DNA from: Aureobasidium sp. EXF-3400
Taxonomy: Eukaryota; Ascomycota; Dothideomycetes; Dothideales; Saccotheciaceae
DNA length: 64,000 bases
Direction of reading: 5' to 3'
Assembly (NCBI GenBank): GCA_024195585.1
Contig: SWBL01000207.1
Span: 1 to 64,000, forward strand
Under the pieces are notes generated by a model, which made no database searches, was not told the origin of the DNA, and was given only the letters and a program-made list of their open reading frames with translations. Positions 41,926-54,978 of this stretch are shown one piece after another. Every line of letters begins with the position of its first letter. Within the stretch, counting starts at the first letter, position 1. Made by a program: the position numbers and the translations under genes.

Positions 41926-43698
41926 ATGAAGGCTGTTACATCATTCGCAAGGACTTTCTCTTCTCAACTCCGACTTTCAAGGCCGAGACTTCAGTACACG
42001 GTCGACCGCGCATTTTCTACATCAATCTATCGTCTAGACCGAAGCGAGCAATTCAATATGGGCAAGGACAAGGGAGACAAGGGCGGCTTCCAGCTCAAGG
42101 TGCCCAAGGGTACTAAGGATTGGGAGGGTAAGGACATGGTCATCCGCGACAAAATCTTCAGCACCATCACCAATGTCTTCAAGCGTCACGGTGCTGTGAC
42201 CATCGATACGTGAGTCAAGCGCTGTGGGAAACGATAACCTGTCTGGTATACTGACTCTGCGTCCAACAGTCCTGTATTTGAGCTCAAGGAGATCCTCTCT
42301 GGCAAGTATGGTGAGGACAGCAAGCTCATCTACGATCTGGCCGACCAAGGTGGAGAGCTGTGCTCTCTGCGCTACGATTTGACCGTTCCCTTCGCCAGAT
42401 GGCTCGCCATGAACACATCCGTCCAGAACATCAAGCGCTACCACATCGCAAAGGTCTACCGCCGTGACCAGCCCGCCATGACCAAGGGTCGCATGCGCGA
42501 GTTCTACCAATGCGACTTCGACATTGCCGGTGCCTACGACCCTATGATTCCCGACGCTGAGATTCTGAGGATTGCATGCGAGATCTTCGATGAGCTGGGC
42601 TGGAAGGGCAAATACACTATCAAGCTCAACCACCGCAAGATTCTCGATGGTATCTTCTCCGTGTGTGGTGTGCCCACCGACAAGCTGAGAACCATTTCGT
42701 CTGCCGTTGACAAGCTCGACAAGTCACCATGGGACGAGGTTAAGAGAGAGATGACTGAGGAGAAGGGTCTTGATCCCGAGATTGCCGACAAGATTGGCAA
42801 ATACGTTGTTCGCAAGGGCGGAAGAGACCTGCTCAAGGACCTCCAAGCCGATGCAACTCTCAGCGCAAACGAGTCTGCAAAGGCCGGTCTCGACAACATC
42901 GAAATCCTCTTCAACTACCTCGACACATTCGGCGTCCTCGACAGAATCTCCTTTGACATGTCACTCGCCCGCGGTCTCGACTACTACACTGGTGTCATCT
43001 ACGAAATCGTTACCGAGGGTTCTGCCCCCAAGACCTCAGAAGGCCAGAAGGTACAAGCAAAGAGCAAGAAGCCCAAGAACGAGGATGATGACCGCAGCAA
43101 CGATCCCAGCGTCGGTGTTGGATCCGTCGCTGCAGGTGACCGCTATGACGAACTCGTCGGCATGTTCAGCGGCAAGAGCAACCTTCCCTGCGTCGGTATC
43201 TCATTCGGTGTCGAACGCATCTTCAGTATCACAAAGGCCAGACTGGAGGCCGAAGGCAACAAGGCTGTCCGCACAAACGAAGTCGACGTCTACGTTATGG
43301 CTTTCGGTGGCAAGGGCTTCGATGGTCTCCTGCCCCAACGTATGGAAGTCGCCAAGCGTCTATGGGACGCAGGCATCAAGGCCGAGTTCAACTGGAAGGT
43401 TAAGCCCAAGCTCCCTGCACAGTTCAAGGCTGCGGAGACCAACGGTGTTCCCTTCGCCATCATCCTTGGTGAGGAAGAACTTAAGGCTGGTCAATGCAAG
43501 CTCAAGGAGATGGGTCTGCCAGAAGGTCACCCTGAGAAGGATGGTGTGCCCATTGCCATGGACAAACTCGAGGAGCAAGTCGCCGCTAAGATTGAGGCCA
43601 GCAGACAAGCACAGTTGACCAGCGTTGATGCTGTCGCTGACAAGCTCGACACAACAAACCTTGACGAGGCTGCTGCTGCCGCTCCCAAGACCAGCTAG
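41926..43698 (+). CDS. HTS1: Histidyl-tRNA synthetase, mito/cytosolic
   Basis: This class II aminoacyl-tRNA synthetase charges tRNA-His. Two exons (41926-42209, 42270-43698) give 570 residues from the first ATG. The ATG at 42058 gives a 526-residue form starting [10 protein letters not shown]. The first 44 residues ([19 protein letters not shown] and on) are basic and lack early acids, a mitochondrial presequence. Catalytic motifs are [16 protein letters not shown] (motif 1 region), [20 protein letters not shown] (motif 2), [13 protein letters not shown] (HisA) and [10 protein letters not shown] (motif 3). The anticodon-binding domain follows. Yeast HTS1 is known to make both forms from two starts. 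A four-codon uORF (ATG at 41918) ends in a TGA overlapping the first ATG. Confidence 0.95.
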
Positions 43699-44443
43699 AT
43701 GTGTTGAAGGCATACAAAAGGTGTTTAAACCGAAACCAAGACACAAAAAGTTATATAAAGATACCCCCTTGTTTGGGTGATGATGCATGAATGGCACTTT
43801 TGTACAATTGTAACAAGACCTCGCCCCTTTTCCATGACCTTGCATCGGCAACTCGATCAACACTGTGTTCAGTCCAGAGATGGTGAGTCTTGCCCTCTCT
43901 CTCCTTATGATACCGTGCTATACGAAGCGGTGTGTCTGATCATCAGACGCCTCTATGCATCATGTACCCCTACTGTATTGGGAAGGGGCATCTCAAGCAG
44001 GGATCTGTGGACGATGAAGACCAGGGTTATCGCGAGAAAGTATAAACGAGAATCTCGGGACGATCAAACACACGGGAGATATGAGAGCGGGAGGATCAGC
44101 AAGCACCTGGGGAAATACATTGATACATTCACATGAAAGGAAGGCAGACAGATATAGCAAATCAGGGGTTCAAATCATTTCAATTATTTCGTTTATCAGC
44201 AAAATGCAAGCCAAAAAAGACGCCTTTCCCAGAATGTTTTAGATAGAAATTCTTTGCTCCATCGCTATAACCCCCTGTGCGAATGAGAGAAAGAAAGAAG
44301 GAATGAAGAAGGTCAGGTATCGCTAGTGTCGCTTGCTATGCTTGTAATTACAAAGAGAGTGTGAGTGTGAGGTGGAGGACCAGAAAAGGTAGAAGTGGAG
44401 GAAAGAGAGAAATCCAAAGGTTGGCAGCAGGTTGGCTCTGAAC
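43699..44443. other. Convergent intergenic, 745 bp
   Basis: No gene was seen. Short open frames on the plus strand (for example from 43777) lack any family signature. The A/T-rich stretch at 44150-44260 is consistent with transcript ends of HTS1 and the convergent surface-protein gene. Confidence 0.55.
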
Positions 44444-45182
44444 TTAGAGAAGAAGAGCAAAGCCGCCGAAGATACCGGCAGCAACGGCAAACAGACCGTA
44501 AGCCTGACCGAGCTGGAGGGCAGCAGCGGAACCGGTGGAGCTGCTGCTGCTACCAGTCTGGGAAGCACTACCGCTGCCACCAAGACCACTGAAGACGGTC
44601 TGGCCGGCAGAGTTTGTGGCCTGTCCGCCGTTGTTGCCGGTCTGTGATGCGGTTGCGGACGATGTAGAGGATGTGACGTTGACGCGCTTGGGGTTCTGGG
44701 CACCGCAAGGGTGTTGGGCTCTGCAGTTGTATTCGCAGTCGGAGTTGCCGCCGCAGTTTGCAATGCACTCGGTGCCGTACTCTGTGCAGACGTAGTAAGG
44801 GATTGTTTGCGAGTACTCGGAAGCGTTGGGGGCGATGTTGTTCTCGCAGATGCAGGAGTAGTCGAGGGTCTCGGGGTCGCAGTCGTTCTAGGATGGAGAG
44901 TTAGCATATTGTTCTGTAGTTCTGTATCTTGGAGTTTGTGTGTACCTCGATGGTGTCGGAAGAGTTGGCGGCGGTTTGGAGACAGATCAGAGGGCAGGCA
45001 TACTGCTGGTTGGTGCACCAGATTTCTGCGGCCGGTTAGAATGGTGTTTGAATCATGAGGACAAATCGGTATCACAAACCTCTAGTGGCCTCGGGGACGT
45101 TGGTGACATTAATGGTGTATTGGGACTGAGCAGAGGCCAACTTGGCGACCACAGGAAGAAGGAAGAGACCGACACCGCGCAT
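44444..45182 (-). CDS. Secreted Cys-rich GPI-type surface protein (DUF7707)
   Basis: Three exons (45182-45080, 45025-44946, 44887-44444) give 208 residues. A signal peptide (MRGVGLFLLPVVAKLASAQS) is followed by YTINVTNVPEATR. The Cys-rich domain has EIWCTNQQYACPLICLQ, NDCDPETLDYSCICENN, YYVCTEYGTECIANC and CEYNCRAQHPCG. A Ser/Thr/Gly-rich stalk of about 60 residues precedes a hydrophobic C-terminus (LFAVAAGIFGGFALLL), fitting a GPI-attachment signal. The CTxQxxxCPxLCLQ pattern matches the fungal DUF7707 family as I remember it. It probably sits in the cell wall. Intron 1 has an unusual donor, GTTTGT. Confidence 0.8.
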
Positions 45183-46041
45183 CTTGATAGATTTTCTGTG
45201 TAGATGGGAAGATGGGATAACTTTTTGTGGTTGAGTAGTGATAGGTAAAGTTTCGAGCAGAAAGTTATTCTTCGACAACGAAAGTGGATGAAGACAAGTA
45301 TTAGAAAGTGAAGGACCAACTGATAACGAAGGAGGCTGGGAGTGATATAGAGGGTTGCCCCAGCAGGACGTACGTTGAGTCTTTATCCTGTACGCTCAAG
45401 GGCCATAGCTCGCCGCTTGCTTCACTTGCTAGAGCATAAACGGGGATGGCGGGCGGCGAAAGCACTGGTCAACGCTCTTCCCGTATCCCCATGCATATTC
45501 TGGGGTCGTTCGACCGCGGGTTAGGTGCATCCAGGCCTATCAAACGACGGCATGCTTTAGGGAAGTGGAGTCCCGACACCTACTCTCTATCTATAGAAGG
45601 GCCGGACAAGAGCCTCTGTGTCTCTCTTTTTCAACCGACCATAAGAAATGTCTGGTCAACTAGCAGACGTTTGGTGGACGAGGCCTTCTACTTGCAATAC
45701 CGTGGTTAATAGCGAGTCAGAGGAGATTTCGAGAATTTCGGAGAATATCAGAGCCGAAAGAGAGCTGTGCCTAATCTTGTCTGCTGGAGACGAGCCGATA
45801 GGACGACCCTCGAGCCAAGCCTTCCTCGCGGCTCTGCTTCTCCAACCTCTCTCGCCATCCGATCGCACTTCTTTTGCGCTAGTTGACCGAGCGGTTTAAC
45901 GAGCACAACGCCTGTGACCAAGGGACTGGGCCGTCTTTTCCAAGAAACCACCTCATCTACCTCATGGATAGCCAACTCCCTTCAAACAACAGGATCAGCT
46001 AACTCAATCTATTTTCTGTATCCCTCAACACGGACTGATGG
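45183..46041. promoter_or_regulatory. Divergent promoter region, surface protein/YPT35
   Basis: This 859-bp region contains the promoters of two divergent genes. Short frames are present (45446-45709, 45648-45899) but have no signature. The last 130 bases before the YPT35 ATG are pyrimidine- and A-rich. An out-of-frame ATG at 46038 lies four bases before the chosen start. Confidence 0.5.
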
Positions 46042-46843
46042 ATGGAGTCTGCGGAGGCGGAAACTCTTGTCAACGGCAATCACCCCGCAAAGGACCAGCC
46101 TCTGGCCGCTGGTGCCGCCGCCACGTCTACAACTACTACACATGAACAGCAGGATGCAAACGCTTCGGATCACACGGCCGCGTCATCAGTCACACTCGAC
46201 GATGCATCTCCTCATGTAATACCGCCATACTTCAATGGCGGCCGGCTTGCACGCACGGATTCAGCTACTCCGGCAACACATGGTATAGATCTCGTTGATC
46301 AATCAGACGAAGATCATGAAATCGGGCGAGCGTGCTGGGCAAGTGATGTCTCTGTTGACGACTACGTGGTTGTAGGTGGTTCAACAGGGATAGGTGCATA
46401 TGTGGTATGGAACTGTACCATTGAGACATTCAAGGGTGGCAGTATCACGCTTCGGAAAAGGTGTGTGGCTTATACTAGGACTCCCTTGCCGGCATATCAA
46501 GCTGACTCATGATCAGATACTCCGAATTCGACACACTTAGGCAGCATCTTGTGAGGGCATTTCCTCTTTCCGAAGCCTCTATCCCAGAACTGCCCAGGAA
46601 GAGTCTTGTTTGTATGTCAATATCGACAACCCTTAAATATGCTTATGGCTTACTCATCCCTTCGCAGCACGATTTCGCACCAAGTTCCTCGAGCAGAGGA
46701 AAGCAGGGCTTGCTCACTTTCTCACGTACGACAATCCATCAACTTTATGGTAATTGTGATGCTGACTTCTGATTGACAGATGCATTCTACTCAACCCACA
46801 ATTCTCACGGTCTCCGATAGTCACGGAGTTCATCAACGCTTGA
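46042..46843 (+). CDS. YPT35: PX-domain protein Ypt35
   Basis: This is an endosomal or vacuolar PX protein; in yeast Ypt35 recruits Vps13 to endosomes and nucleus-vacuole contacts. Four exons (46042-46460, 46517-46611, 46668-46725, 46780-46843) give 211 residues. A disordered N-terminus of about 105 residues precedes the PX domain: DYVVVGGSTGIGAYVVWNCT, GGSITLRKRYSEFDTLRQHL (with the PI3P-contacting Arg before YSEF), SIPELPRKSLVSRFRTKFLE and LAHFLTCILLNPQFSRSPIV. Each intron interrupts the PX domain and each join restores it. The Pro-x-Pro Vps13-adaptor motif was not looked for in detail. Confidence 0.88.
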
Positions 46844-46944
46844 GCCTCCTGGCAATTTGTACATATACGAGCCGACCGAAACATGAAATTTAGCGACAGC
46901 ACTAATGGTTAATTCGATTCTTTCTGTACTTTTGAATAATCAGG

Positions 46945-47304
46945 ATGTATTTTCAAACATGCTTGTCATTTGGGCAGGGTGGCTCCGACAACAAGTTTCA
47001 AGAACGTTCCATCGACCGTATCGTGTCCCGCATGATGCCCATGTGTATGGTGGAGTATATCAGACGTCTTGGAGTCGCTTTAGAATGGCGTTTCGCTCTC
47101 GCGGGACTCGTAAACATGGCGGTGGGTGAGTAATAACGCTTAGGTCGAAAGCCGATAAGCTTTGCTGACATGATGCCGACAAACACTACAGCATCCGTGT
47201 GCCTTCTTATTGTCAAGATGCAAACCAAGTCATTGTGGTTTCGAGTTACAATGAAGCCTGCTGAATATATTCTACATCACAACATGAATATAGTCGTGAT
47301 TTAG
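46945..47304 (+). CDS. Doubtful small spliced ORF
   Basis: Two exons (46945-47125, 47192-47304) joined across a GTGAGT-ACAG intron with a CTGAC branch give 97 residues. The peptide has a basic, Met-rich middle (IDRIVSRMMPMCMVEYIRRL) and two moderately hydrophobic stretches (WRFALAGLVNMAVASVCLLI). No family was recognised. An acceptor-like CAG lies just before the ATG, so it may instead be the 3' part of a longer transcript from YPT35, or chance. Confidence 0.3.
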
Positions 47305-47523
47305 TATGTTGGCTCATAGTGACATGCCGCTTGCCCTGTGCAGCAGAGAGGGGACCGCCAAGATTATACGTTGGAGTCAGCGAAGGGAGACGCGAGAGCT
47401 CGATGACCTGTAACGAGTCGGCTCTCGTATAACGTGACGATAGCCAGAACTACAGATAGAAGAGGAGGTTTAGGGCTCAGGATTGAATCGCAGCCTTCTA
47501 GTGGGACGGCCAGATGTTGTCGG

Positions 47524-49257
47524 ATGACTCCTCTCCAGATCTGGCTGTCAGGAAAGGGTCCTGAAAGCAAGCGCGAAGCAGGTGCAGCAGCAACAGGGCA
47601 GCAGCAGGATTCGAGCCAACAGCACCCAGGCCACGCTGCGACGGACCCAAACGGCGCGGTTGAGCAAGAATCATGGTCGTCTGCCATCAAAAGCATGGTC
47701 AATTCTCTCAGACCTACCTCGACCAGGTCACCTACCCGGCGCTCCTCCGTCAGACACCCTACCCCACCCCCCTCACACCTCTCCAGCACATCGCCGCAAC
47801 CTCCGTATAACGACAATGAAGCCCCCGAGACTCCGACCCAAAGCGACAGACCTGCGAAACGCCTTAAGCTGACGCTCAAAGGCCCGAAGCTGGCTGCGGT
47901 ACCTGCTGACGTTGGCGACACAAACGCGACCATCCCGTCTCCGAGACCGCCTGTCAAGCTGACCCTTTCTGAACCACATGGTCCTCTGGTGCAGACTACC
48001 AACGGCGTACGCAAGACTCTGAATGTCACCGAAGATTCAATACCCACCAATACGTCACCTTCTGCGACTCCGGCTCTAGCCCTGAATCCCGAACAAAGAC
48101 AGACTCGAAAGGCCTCAGAGAGGCGTAGTCTGCGCTCTCATGATGAGGGTCCACGATTGAAGAGCGAGCTGGCTGTATACTTTCCCAACTACGAAGACAT
48201 CATCTACGATTCCAACAAAGAACCTGGTAAGACAGAGTCCATCATATACCATGACCGTGGCTGACCAATTATAGACTTCATCACTACCGACACCATCATT
48301 CATATCAGTGATGAACCGTATAACCCTGCACAAGACGCAAACCCCAAGCCCGACACTTCGTCAAGCAATGCCAAAAACCAACGTGCCTCTATTTCTTCCA
48401 CAAAACCACCACTTAAATATAATGGCGCTCAGGTCATTGACTTCTCGTCGATCGAGAAAAGCGTCGGTCATCACCCGAGGGATCCTTTGACGGACGCTTT
48501 CTATTTCAAGTCCCATCGCCGAGCAGAGCGCAAGGAGAAGCAGTTACGCAACATCGAAAAGGAGAGGGCAATGCACGAGAAAGCTCAACTAGAGAGACTT
48601 CTCGAAGCCTTGCAAGGGCACGACTGGCTGCGTGTCATGGGTATTGTCAGCGTCGCCGATGCAGATGCCAAAAAGTACGAGCCCAAGAGAAAGTACTTTA
48701 TTGACGAAGTCAATGCGTTGCTGTTAAAGTTCAAGACATGGCGAGACGAGGAAAAACGAATACGGTATGAGAAGGAAGCTGCTGCTATGGCGGGAAACGA
48801 CGATGAAGAAGAAGGAGAGGAAGACGAAGAAAGCGAAAGCGAAACGTCTTCGGCCGATCTGGATGCCTCAGCAGCCCGCCAACTACAGATTGAGGCTTCG
48901 GGAGGGACCAAAGGTGGAAAAGAACAGAAAGCCGGAAAGCTCAAGAGCAGAACGCGGGTTTCTGCCCCGGTCCCCGAGCCTGCGCCTCCGCATCCAGCAT
49001 CTCTTCCAACGATATATCGAGAGCCGACGCCAGTGGGACCTTTTGTCAGCTTTTACTCGAAACCTCACCTACGGGCAGCAGCGTTGGGAAACACTAGACA
49101 TGGGCGAACTCTAACAGCATTCGGCGTACCGATACCCGAAGTCGAAGAACGAGACTTTGCTCTGCCAGAGGACTACGTGACGCCAGATGCGCTGAGAGAC
49201 AACGCAAGGAAGCGCAGGAGGATGAAGCGAGAGGCGGCAGATTCAAGCAAGGTCTGA
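47524..49257 (+). CDS. SAS4-domain chromatin protein
   Basis: Two exons (47524-48226, 48275-49257) give 561 residues. The first 230 residues are Pro/Ser/Thr-rich with basic patches (RPAKRLKLTLKGPKL). The conserved region starts near DPLTDAFYFKSHRRAERKEK and continues HEKAQLERLLEALQGHDWLR, VMGIVSVADADAKKYEPKRK and NALLLKFKTWRDEEKRIRYE. It reads like the SAS4 (something about silencing) domain of histone acetyltransferase scaffold subunits. An acidic tract and a basic C-terminus (NARKRRRMKREAA) follow. The start is uncertain: an ATG at 47514 in another frame opens a 16-codon uORF overlapping it. Confidence 0.65.
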
Positions 49258-49959
49258 GTAGAGAGATGGGAAGACAGATGTACAGGATGACACATTGTTA
49301 GCATACATGGAGCGGCGTTCTGGCGCATGGACATAGCGAAATACCCTGAGGGATGTTATATTATTGCTTTATTCAGATACTGGCATTGTAAAGTACACTT
49401 GGTTGTCACGCGATGTGTTTGTGTGAAAACGATATAGCTCAAGAAAGATACTGCGGTCTTCAGATCGCTTGAAGTCGAGTTCCACCATAGGTTGAGTATC
49501 GACTGATCGATGTGAACAGACAAGATGGCGGTGAGTGAGGCAGAGTTTCAGCGTGAGCAGGAATTGGAGGCAGTCGCGATGGTGAGCACGGGCCACTTCC
49601 GCAGTTCGTCACTTCTCGAAGACGGCGGCAGCGACTTTAGAGCTCGTTCACGGTCGATCAGAGAGCCTCGCGCGCGGATCAAAGTCAAGCATCTATACTC
49701 GCCGTCTATTGTCGCCTTCTACTCTACTCTCGCCTCTCACCTCTCGAATTCTCCTCCGCCGCCGAACGACTGCCGCACTCACGCGCCTTCACCGAACGCC
49801 GCCCCACCACACGCTACCAGTCGTCCTTTGCTCGATACACGCAAGCGCGACACACGACCGAACCGAGCGAACCAACGCGACCGCATCGCGCATGTCCTGT
49901 GGCATGGGAAATGCAAACTGAGCCGACACTTGGTCAAGAGGTAGCGCGCAGCTGGCGCC
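49258..49959. promoter_or_regulatory. Upstream region of TAF2
   Basis: This 702-bp stretch contains an ATG-started frame at 49525-49944 (139 codons, Arg/Ser/Pro-rich, no family). If transcribed with TAF2 it would act as a long uORF ending 16 bases before the TAF2 ATG. More likely transcription starts inside it. No other gene was seen. Confidence 0.45.
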
Positions 49960-52900
49960 ATGCCGGGTTACTTTGACAACGCCCTTCCAACCGAGCAATC
50001 GCTGGATCTCGGCTTCTCCGTTGTTTCGCAGAAGGTTGACCTGACTGTCGACTTTGCAAGGCAGGCCATCTCCGGCTCTACTGAAATCACCATCCAACCC
50101 GAAATCAAGGATCTTCGGACTATCCGTTTGAACTGTCGTCAGGCCCGGATAATAAGCGCCAGCATCGAGGGCTCGAAAGCAGAAGTTTCCTACTCAGACC
50201 CTTACCAGAAGATCAAGCTTTCGGGGAGAACAACTGCCCACCAGCATGAATATCTCCGCAACAGGATCGAGGGTGCCATCAAGCAGTCGCCGGACCCAGA
50301 ACTGGCTCTGGAGATTCCGTTGCGCGTCAAAATCAAGGAGCTGAACACCGAGTCCTCTACAACTCTGGCCAGGGACAGCCTTAAAAGACAAGAGAGCGAT
50401 TTTCCTGCTCAAGCAGAGACTCCAACTGGATCAAACGCCCAGGAACCGACGCTGCGATATGCTCCTTTGAGAATCACGATTGAATTCGAGGTCACAAGTT
50501 TCCGGGACGGACTGCATTTCGTTGGTTTCTCAGATCAAGATTCACGCTATCCACATCTCTATACCAGGAATACCTTAGGACCGGGTGCTGTATGCTCCGT
50601 CTTCCCCTGCGTTGATGATGCCACAACCCGCTGCATGTGGGAGATCTCAATACGATGCCACAAAACATTAGGCGATGCGTTCAGAAAAACACCGCAAAGG
50701 AGTCCTGACGAGAGGGACGTGGACATGACCGGGCCCGACCAGAAAGACAAGAAGCCGCGAGACGAGTACCTGATCAACCTCAGCGAGGAAGAAAAATCCC
50801 TGGATCTGAGCATTGTGTGCTCAGGTGAAATGACAGACGATGTATGCAGCCTCAAACATATACCAATAGTGCGTTATCTGACAGACTTCAGATTCTTGAC
50901 CCGCAGGATCCTACTTGGCGAACCGTCTCCTTTGCATGTTTCGCTCCTGTTACCGCTCGTCACATCGGCTTTGCCATCGGTCCTTTTGAGCACGTTGACT
51001 TGACTGATTTTCGAGAAGTCGATGAGGATGACAAGCTTGGTCAAAATGCTATCAAAGTAGACGGCTTCTGCTTGCCAGGCAGAGCAGAAGAGCTACGGAA
51101 CACTTGTATGCCAATGGCCAAGGTACGTAATCTTTGTCTGACGAATGAGTCCAAACTTTTACTAATGACCTCGCCAGGCGATCGACTATTTCACCGTTAA
51201 CTACGGGTCTTTCCCCTTTTCCAGCTACAAGCTGATCTTTGTCGACGACTTGGTTCAAGATGTGACGCACACCGCTTCCCTTTCAATCTGCAGCACGCGA
51301 CTACTTTTCCCAGAAGACATCATCGAACCTCTGGATGCAAACACCCGCGTACTAGTCCATGCTCTTGCAAGTCAATGGGTTGGCGTGAACGTCATCCCAA
51401 AAGAAGCTCGTGACATGTGGGCTATCACTGGTATCTCCGGGTTCATGAGAGACACGTTCATGCGGAAGCTTGCTGGCAACAATGAATACCGCTATCAACA
51501 AAAACTCGCTTCTGAACAAGTGTTCGAGCAAGATGTCGAACGATACAGTATTCATCAACTTGGTGCTCAGCTTGATATCGACCCTTCAGAATACGATTTC
51601 ATGGCTCTCAAATCGGCAGTCGTACTCTTCATTCTGGATCGTCGACTAACCAAGGCGAGTGGAGCAGCTGGAGTCGGGCGAATCATCACCAGGCTGTTGT
51701 TGAACGCAAAAACCAGTGACCTCCAGAATGGTGAACTCTCTACTGATTGGTTCCACCGTCTTTGTGAGAAGCTGGGTCACACAAAACTTGATGCATTCTT
51801 CAGGCAGTGGGTATATGGCGCCGGTTGTCCACTGTTCAAGGTGAATCAGCGATTCAACAAAAAGAAATTGGTCGTGGAGATGAACATCTACCAAACGCAG
51901 CGCGAGCGAAAGATCAAGCCCGAACTCCAGCCTTCGAATTTCATGAGAGAGGCGAAGGAGCAAGTCTCTGAAGTCTGGGCTCCGGAAGTCTCGGATCCCT
52001 TTACCGGACCTATGACTATTCGTATTCACGAAGCTGATGGCACGCCATACGAGCATATCGTGGAGATCAAGGACACGCATACCAAGATCGAGATTCCTTA
52101 CAACACCAAGTACAAGCGTCTAAAACGCTCGAAGCGTGCGAAGGAACGAGCCATGGCTACCAATGGTATGGAACTCGGTGGTGAAGCCGAGAACGATGTC
52201 CTGCTTTACTGTCTCGGTGACGTTCTTCAATCCGAAGACGAAGTCAAAGATTGGCGTTTGGTCGACTGGGGCAAAGAAGAGGAAGACCGCATGGGCCAAG
52301 AAAGTTACGAGTGGATCCGTATGGACGCTGACTTCGAGTGGATTGGCAAGATCGACTTGATAATGCCCATCTACATGTACGTCAGTCAGCTGCAACAAGA
52401 CAGGGATGTCGTTGCACAATACGAGGTAAGCAGCCGCAAGCTACGAATGCGTGTTTCGTATCATACTAACCTCTTCACAGTCGCTTCAGCACGTCTTGAA
52501 ACAAAACGCACATCCGCTGATGTCTACTATCCTCGTCAGAACATTGATGGATCGCCGATACTTCCACGGCATTCGTACGTTAGCAGCGGAAGGTCTCACC
52601 AAGTGTGCTACACCGAGCTTGAACTGGGTAGGCCAATACCATCTCGAGAGAGCCTTTCAGGAGTTCTTCTGCTTTGCAGATTCGCCCATGCCTCGTGCCA
52701 ATGACTTCTCGGACCGCATGAGCTATCTGATTCAAAAGGCGATTCCAATTGCGTTGTCTCATGTCAAAGACGAACGTGGCAAGGTACCAATGAGTGTGAG
52801 GAGATTCTTCGTTGACAAGCTCAAGTTCAACGACAATTCCAACAACGAAGTAAGATGAATGCGTGATGCTACTCAAACTCAAACTGACAGACAAACAGTT

Positions 52901-54737
52901 CTCCGATTGCTACTACGTTTCTACATTGATGCGATGCCTCGCTGAGTCTTTGGTGACTTCTGCAGCACCGCAACAAACCTTTGCCATTAATCCCGACGAT
53001 GAAGACGATCTGATGCAAGAAACGATTGAAGACGAAAAGTTCCAGAAGGAAGCTATCAACGAACTCGAACGTTATCGTCGCATTGACGAGTGGATCTCTT
53101 CTTATCAAAACATTTATTCTGTCACAGCACTTGAATGCATGCAAAGACTGCTGCAGCACGGCGTGGTGAAGAACAAGAAGGCAGAAATCCTGCAATACAC
53201 ACAATCTGGCAACGCCGACGAAGTCCGCTTGGCAGCATGGGACTCTCTCGTTCGACTCAATCTTGCAAGGCGGCCGCAGATCCTCAAATACCTGCTGTAC
53301 TCACTGTGCGATGATCCTTCGCCTTACTTCAGAGACCAGCTCCTTCGAGTACTGGGCCGAGCCCTGGGAACAATCGCATTGAAGACGCAAGGAGCTGAGA
53401 AGCCGGCCCCGAAGCCTATCGAGGTAGGAGGTCTAGTGCTCGAGCAGGAAGAGCCGTTGGCTGTCCAGCCAGTCCTACAGGATGCTTTCGGAAAGAGTCC
53501 GCCAGAACTCGCTCTGATCGCCCTCAAAGCCGCCCTAGTCGACGACGAAATGTTCAAGGCAGCATTGTGGTATGTCATACAAGCACCAACGCTGGCTATA
53601 TCTGAAGTGGTCTCATTCCTGGATATCGCCGCCCTGATCTACGACGCCTCCAACGGTCTTATTGTACATCTTCGTCTGCCTCGCTTTTACACTGCCACAA
53701 ACCTTGGCAAAGGCAAAGTGCAGTTCAAGGAGAAGGACAAACACCGTACTACACCGGTCACAGGCCTCGGTGTGGATGAGTTCGACATGGTGCAGCAGCA
53801 CAATCTCAAGTACACCGGACCACTTTCAAGAGCTGCCAAAGATCACATCAAGACACAAAAACAGGAGAAACAAAGATTGGAAAGCCAACTTGCAGCCGCA
53901 CAGGAGCAGCTCCAGAAACAGCTTGAAGGGCAAATTCACGTCCAACCTCCTACAGTCCCGAGACCCTCACATGTGCCCTCGACAGCCATGTCTCCGCCAC
54001 CTCTGCCCGTATCTACTCCGGGTGGGTCTATGAAACTCACTCTGAAGCGTAAGCAGAGCGTAACGGCCGAACCACGCGCAAGTAGTCCAAAGCGTCCTCA
54101 TCTTGTACAGCCTGCTACAAACGGCACAGCATCGACGCCAAAGGTGGAAAAGAGCCCCAGTCTGAACCTCGGAAAGATACACGCGCAAACACCATCGCGT
54201 ACGGTATCTGGTGCAGCTACCCCTAGCTCAGCTGCGCCGCCCCGAAAGCCAACAGCAAACGACAGGCCAGGCAAATCCAAGACTGTACGCCTGAAGATCA
54301 CAAAGCAGAAACGCCTGCAAAAGATTCTTTCACAACCACCCCAACCAGGCTACAGACCGCAGAAACAAAAGCTCAACATTCCTGCCAAGATCAAGACGTC
54401 GTCTTCAGCACGCGCCAGCCCTGCTCCTTCAGCAGGCGGTGGCTCGCACGCTCGCAGCGGCAGCAACGGCGACTTTTTCGCCAGCCCTGAGGTCACCACT
54501 GCGCTCAACACAGGCGCAAGTGTTGGCGCATTCAGAAGCTGGAATGGCATGAGTTCGGTCAAACGCGAAGCGGACTCGGCACCGATGAGCGCAGTCAGTC
54601 CTATGACAATGACCTATCCAGGAAAAAGCAACGGTACTGCGACTGCCACGGGTACAATGAGTCCGCGTCCATCCGAGGGCGGCGAGGAGAAGAAGCCAAA
54701 GTTCAAGCTCAAGTTTGGCAAGAAGCCTACTGCATAA
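49960..54737 (+). CDS. TAF2: TFIID subunit TAF2
   Basis: This is a TFIID subunit that contacts initiator DNA. Five exons (49960-50841, 50892-51122, 51178-52425, 52481-52849, 52899-54737) give about 1522 residues. The N-terminal part has the M1-aminopeptidase fold (DLGFSVVSQKVDLTVDFARQ; FVGFSDQDSRYPHLYTRNTL; CVDDATTRCMWEISI). The zinc site is lost: the HExxH helix reads HALASQWVGVNV, as expected for TAF2. HEAT-like repeats follow (for example PQILKYLLYSLCDDPSPYFR). The last 350 residues are basic and disordered, with repeated K-x-KLK motifs, which is longer than in yeast. In the second exon the acceptor was placed to give MTDDILDPQDPTWRTVSFAC. Confidence 0.93.
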
Positions 54738-54978
54738 GGGTGACTGTTTTCCCTTTCTATTCTCATACCATATTCTTGTTCTGTTTCTTTGCTGAGAGGT
54801 TGTGCATGATGCGATGGCATTTCATTCAGCATGGCGTTGGCGGGAATTGAGGATGGGCAAAAAACCAAAAGAGACATTGAGAGCGAGAGACCAAAAAGAT
54901 TCGAACCGAAATAAAACAAATTTCTATTGACTCTGATTCGTGTTTGTGTTTGTGATGTGATGTTATGGTGATGTGATT

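Noticed and set aside
44323..45075. 250-codon Thr/Pro-rich minus-strand frame
   Set aside because: It is out of frame with the three-exon Cys-rich surface protein, whose signal peptide, Cys spacing and splice joins are all coherent.
49525..49944. 139-codon frame upstream of TAF2 as a gene
   Set aside because: Composition is Arg/Ser/Pro-rich with no family signature. It is more likely leader or promoter DNA, though it could act as a uORF if transcribed.
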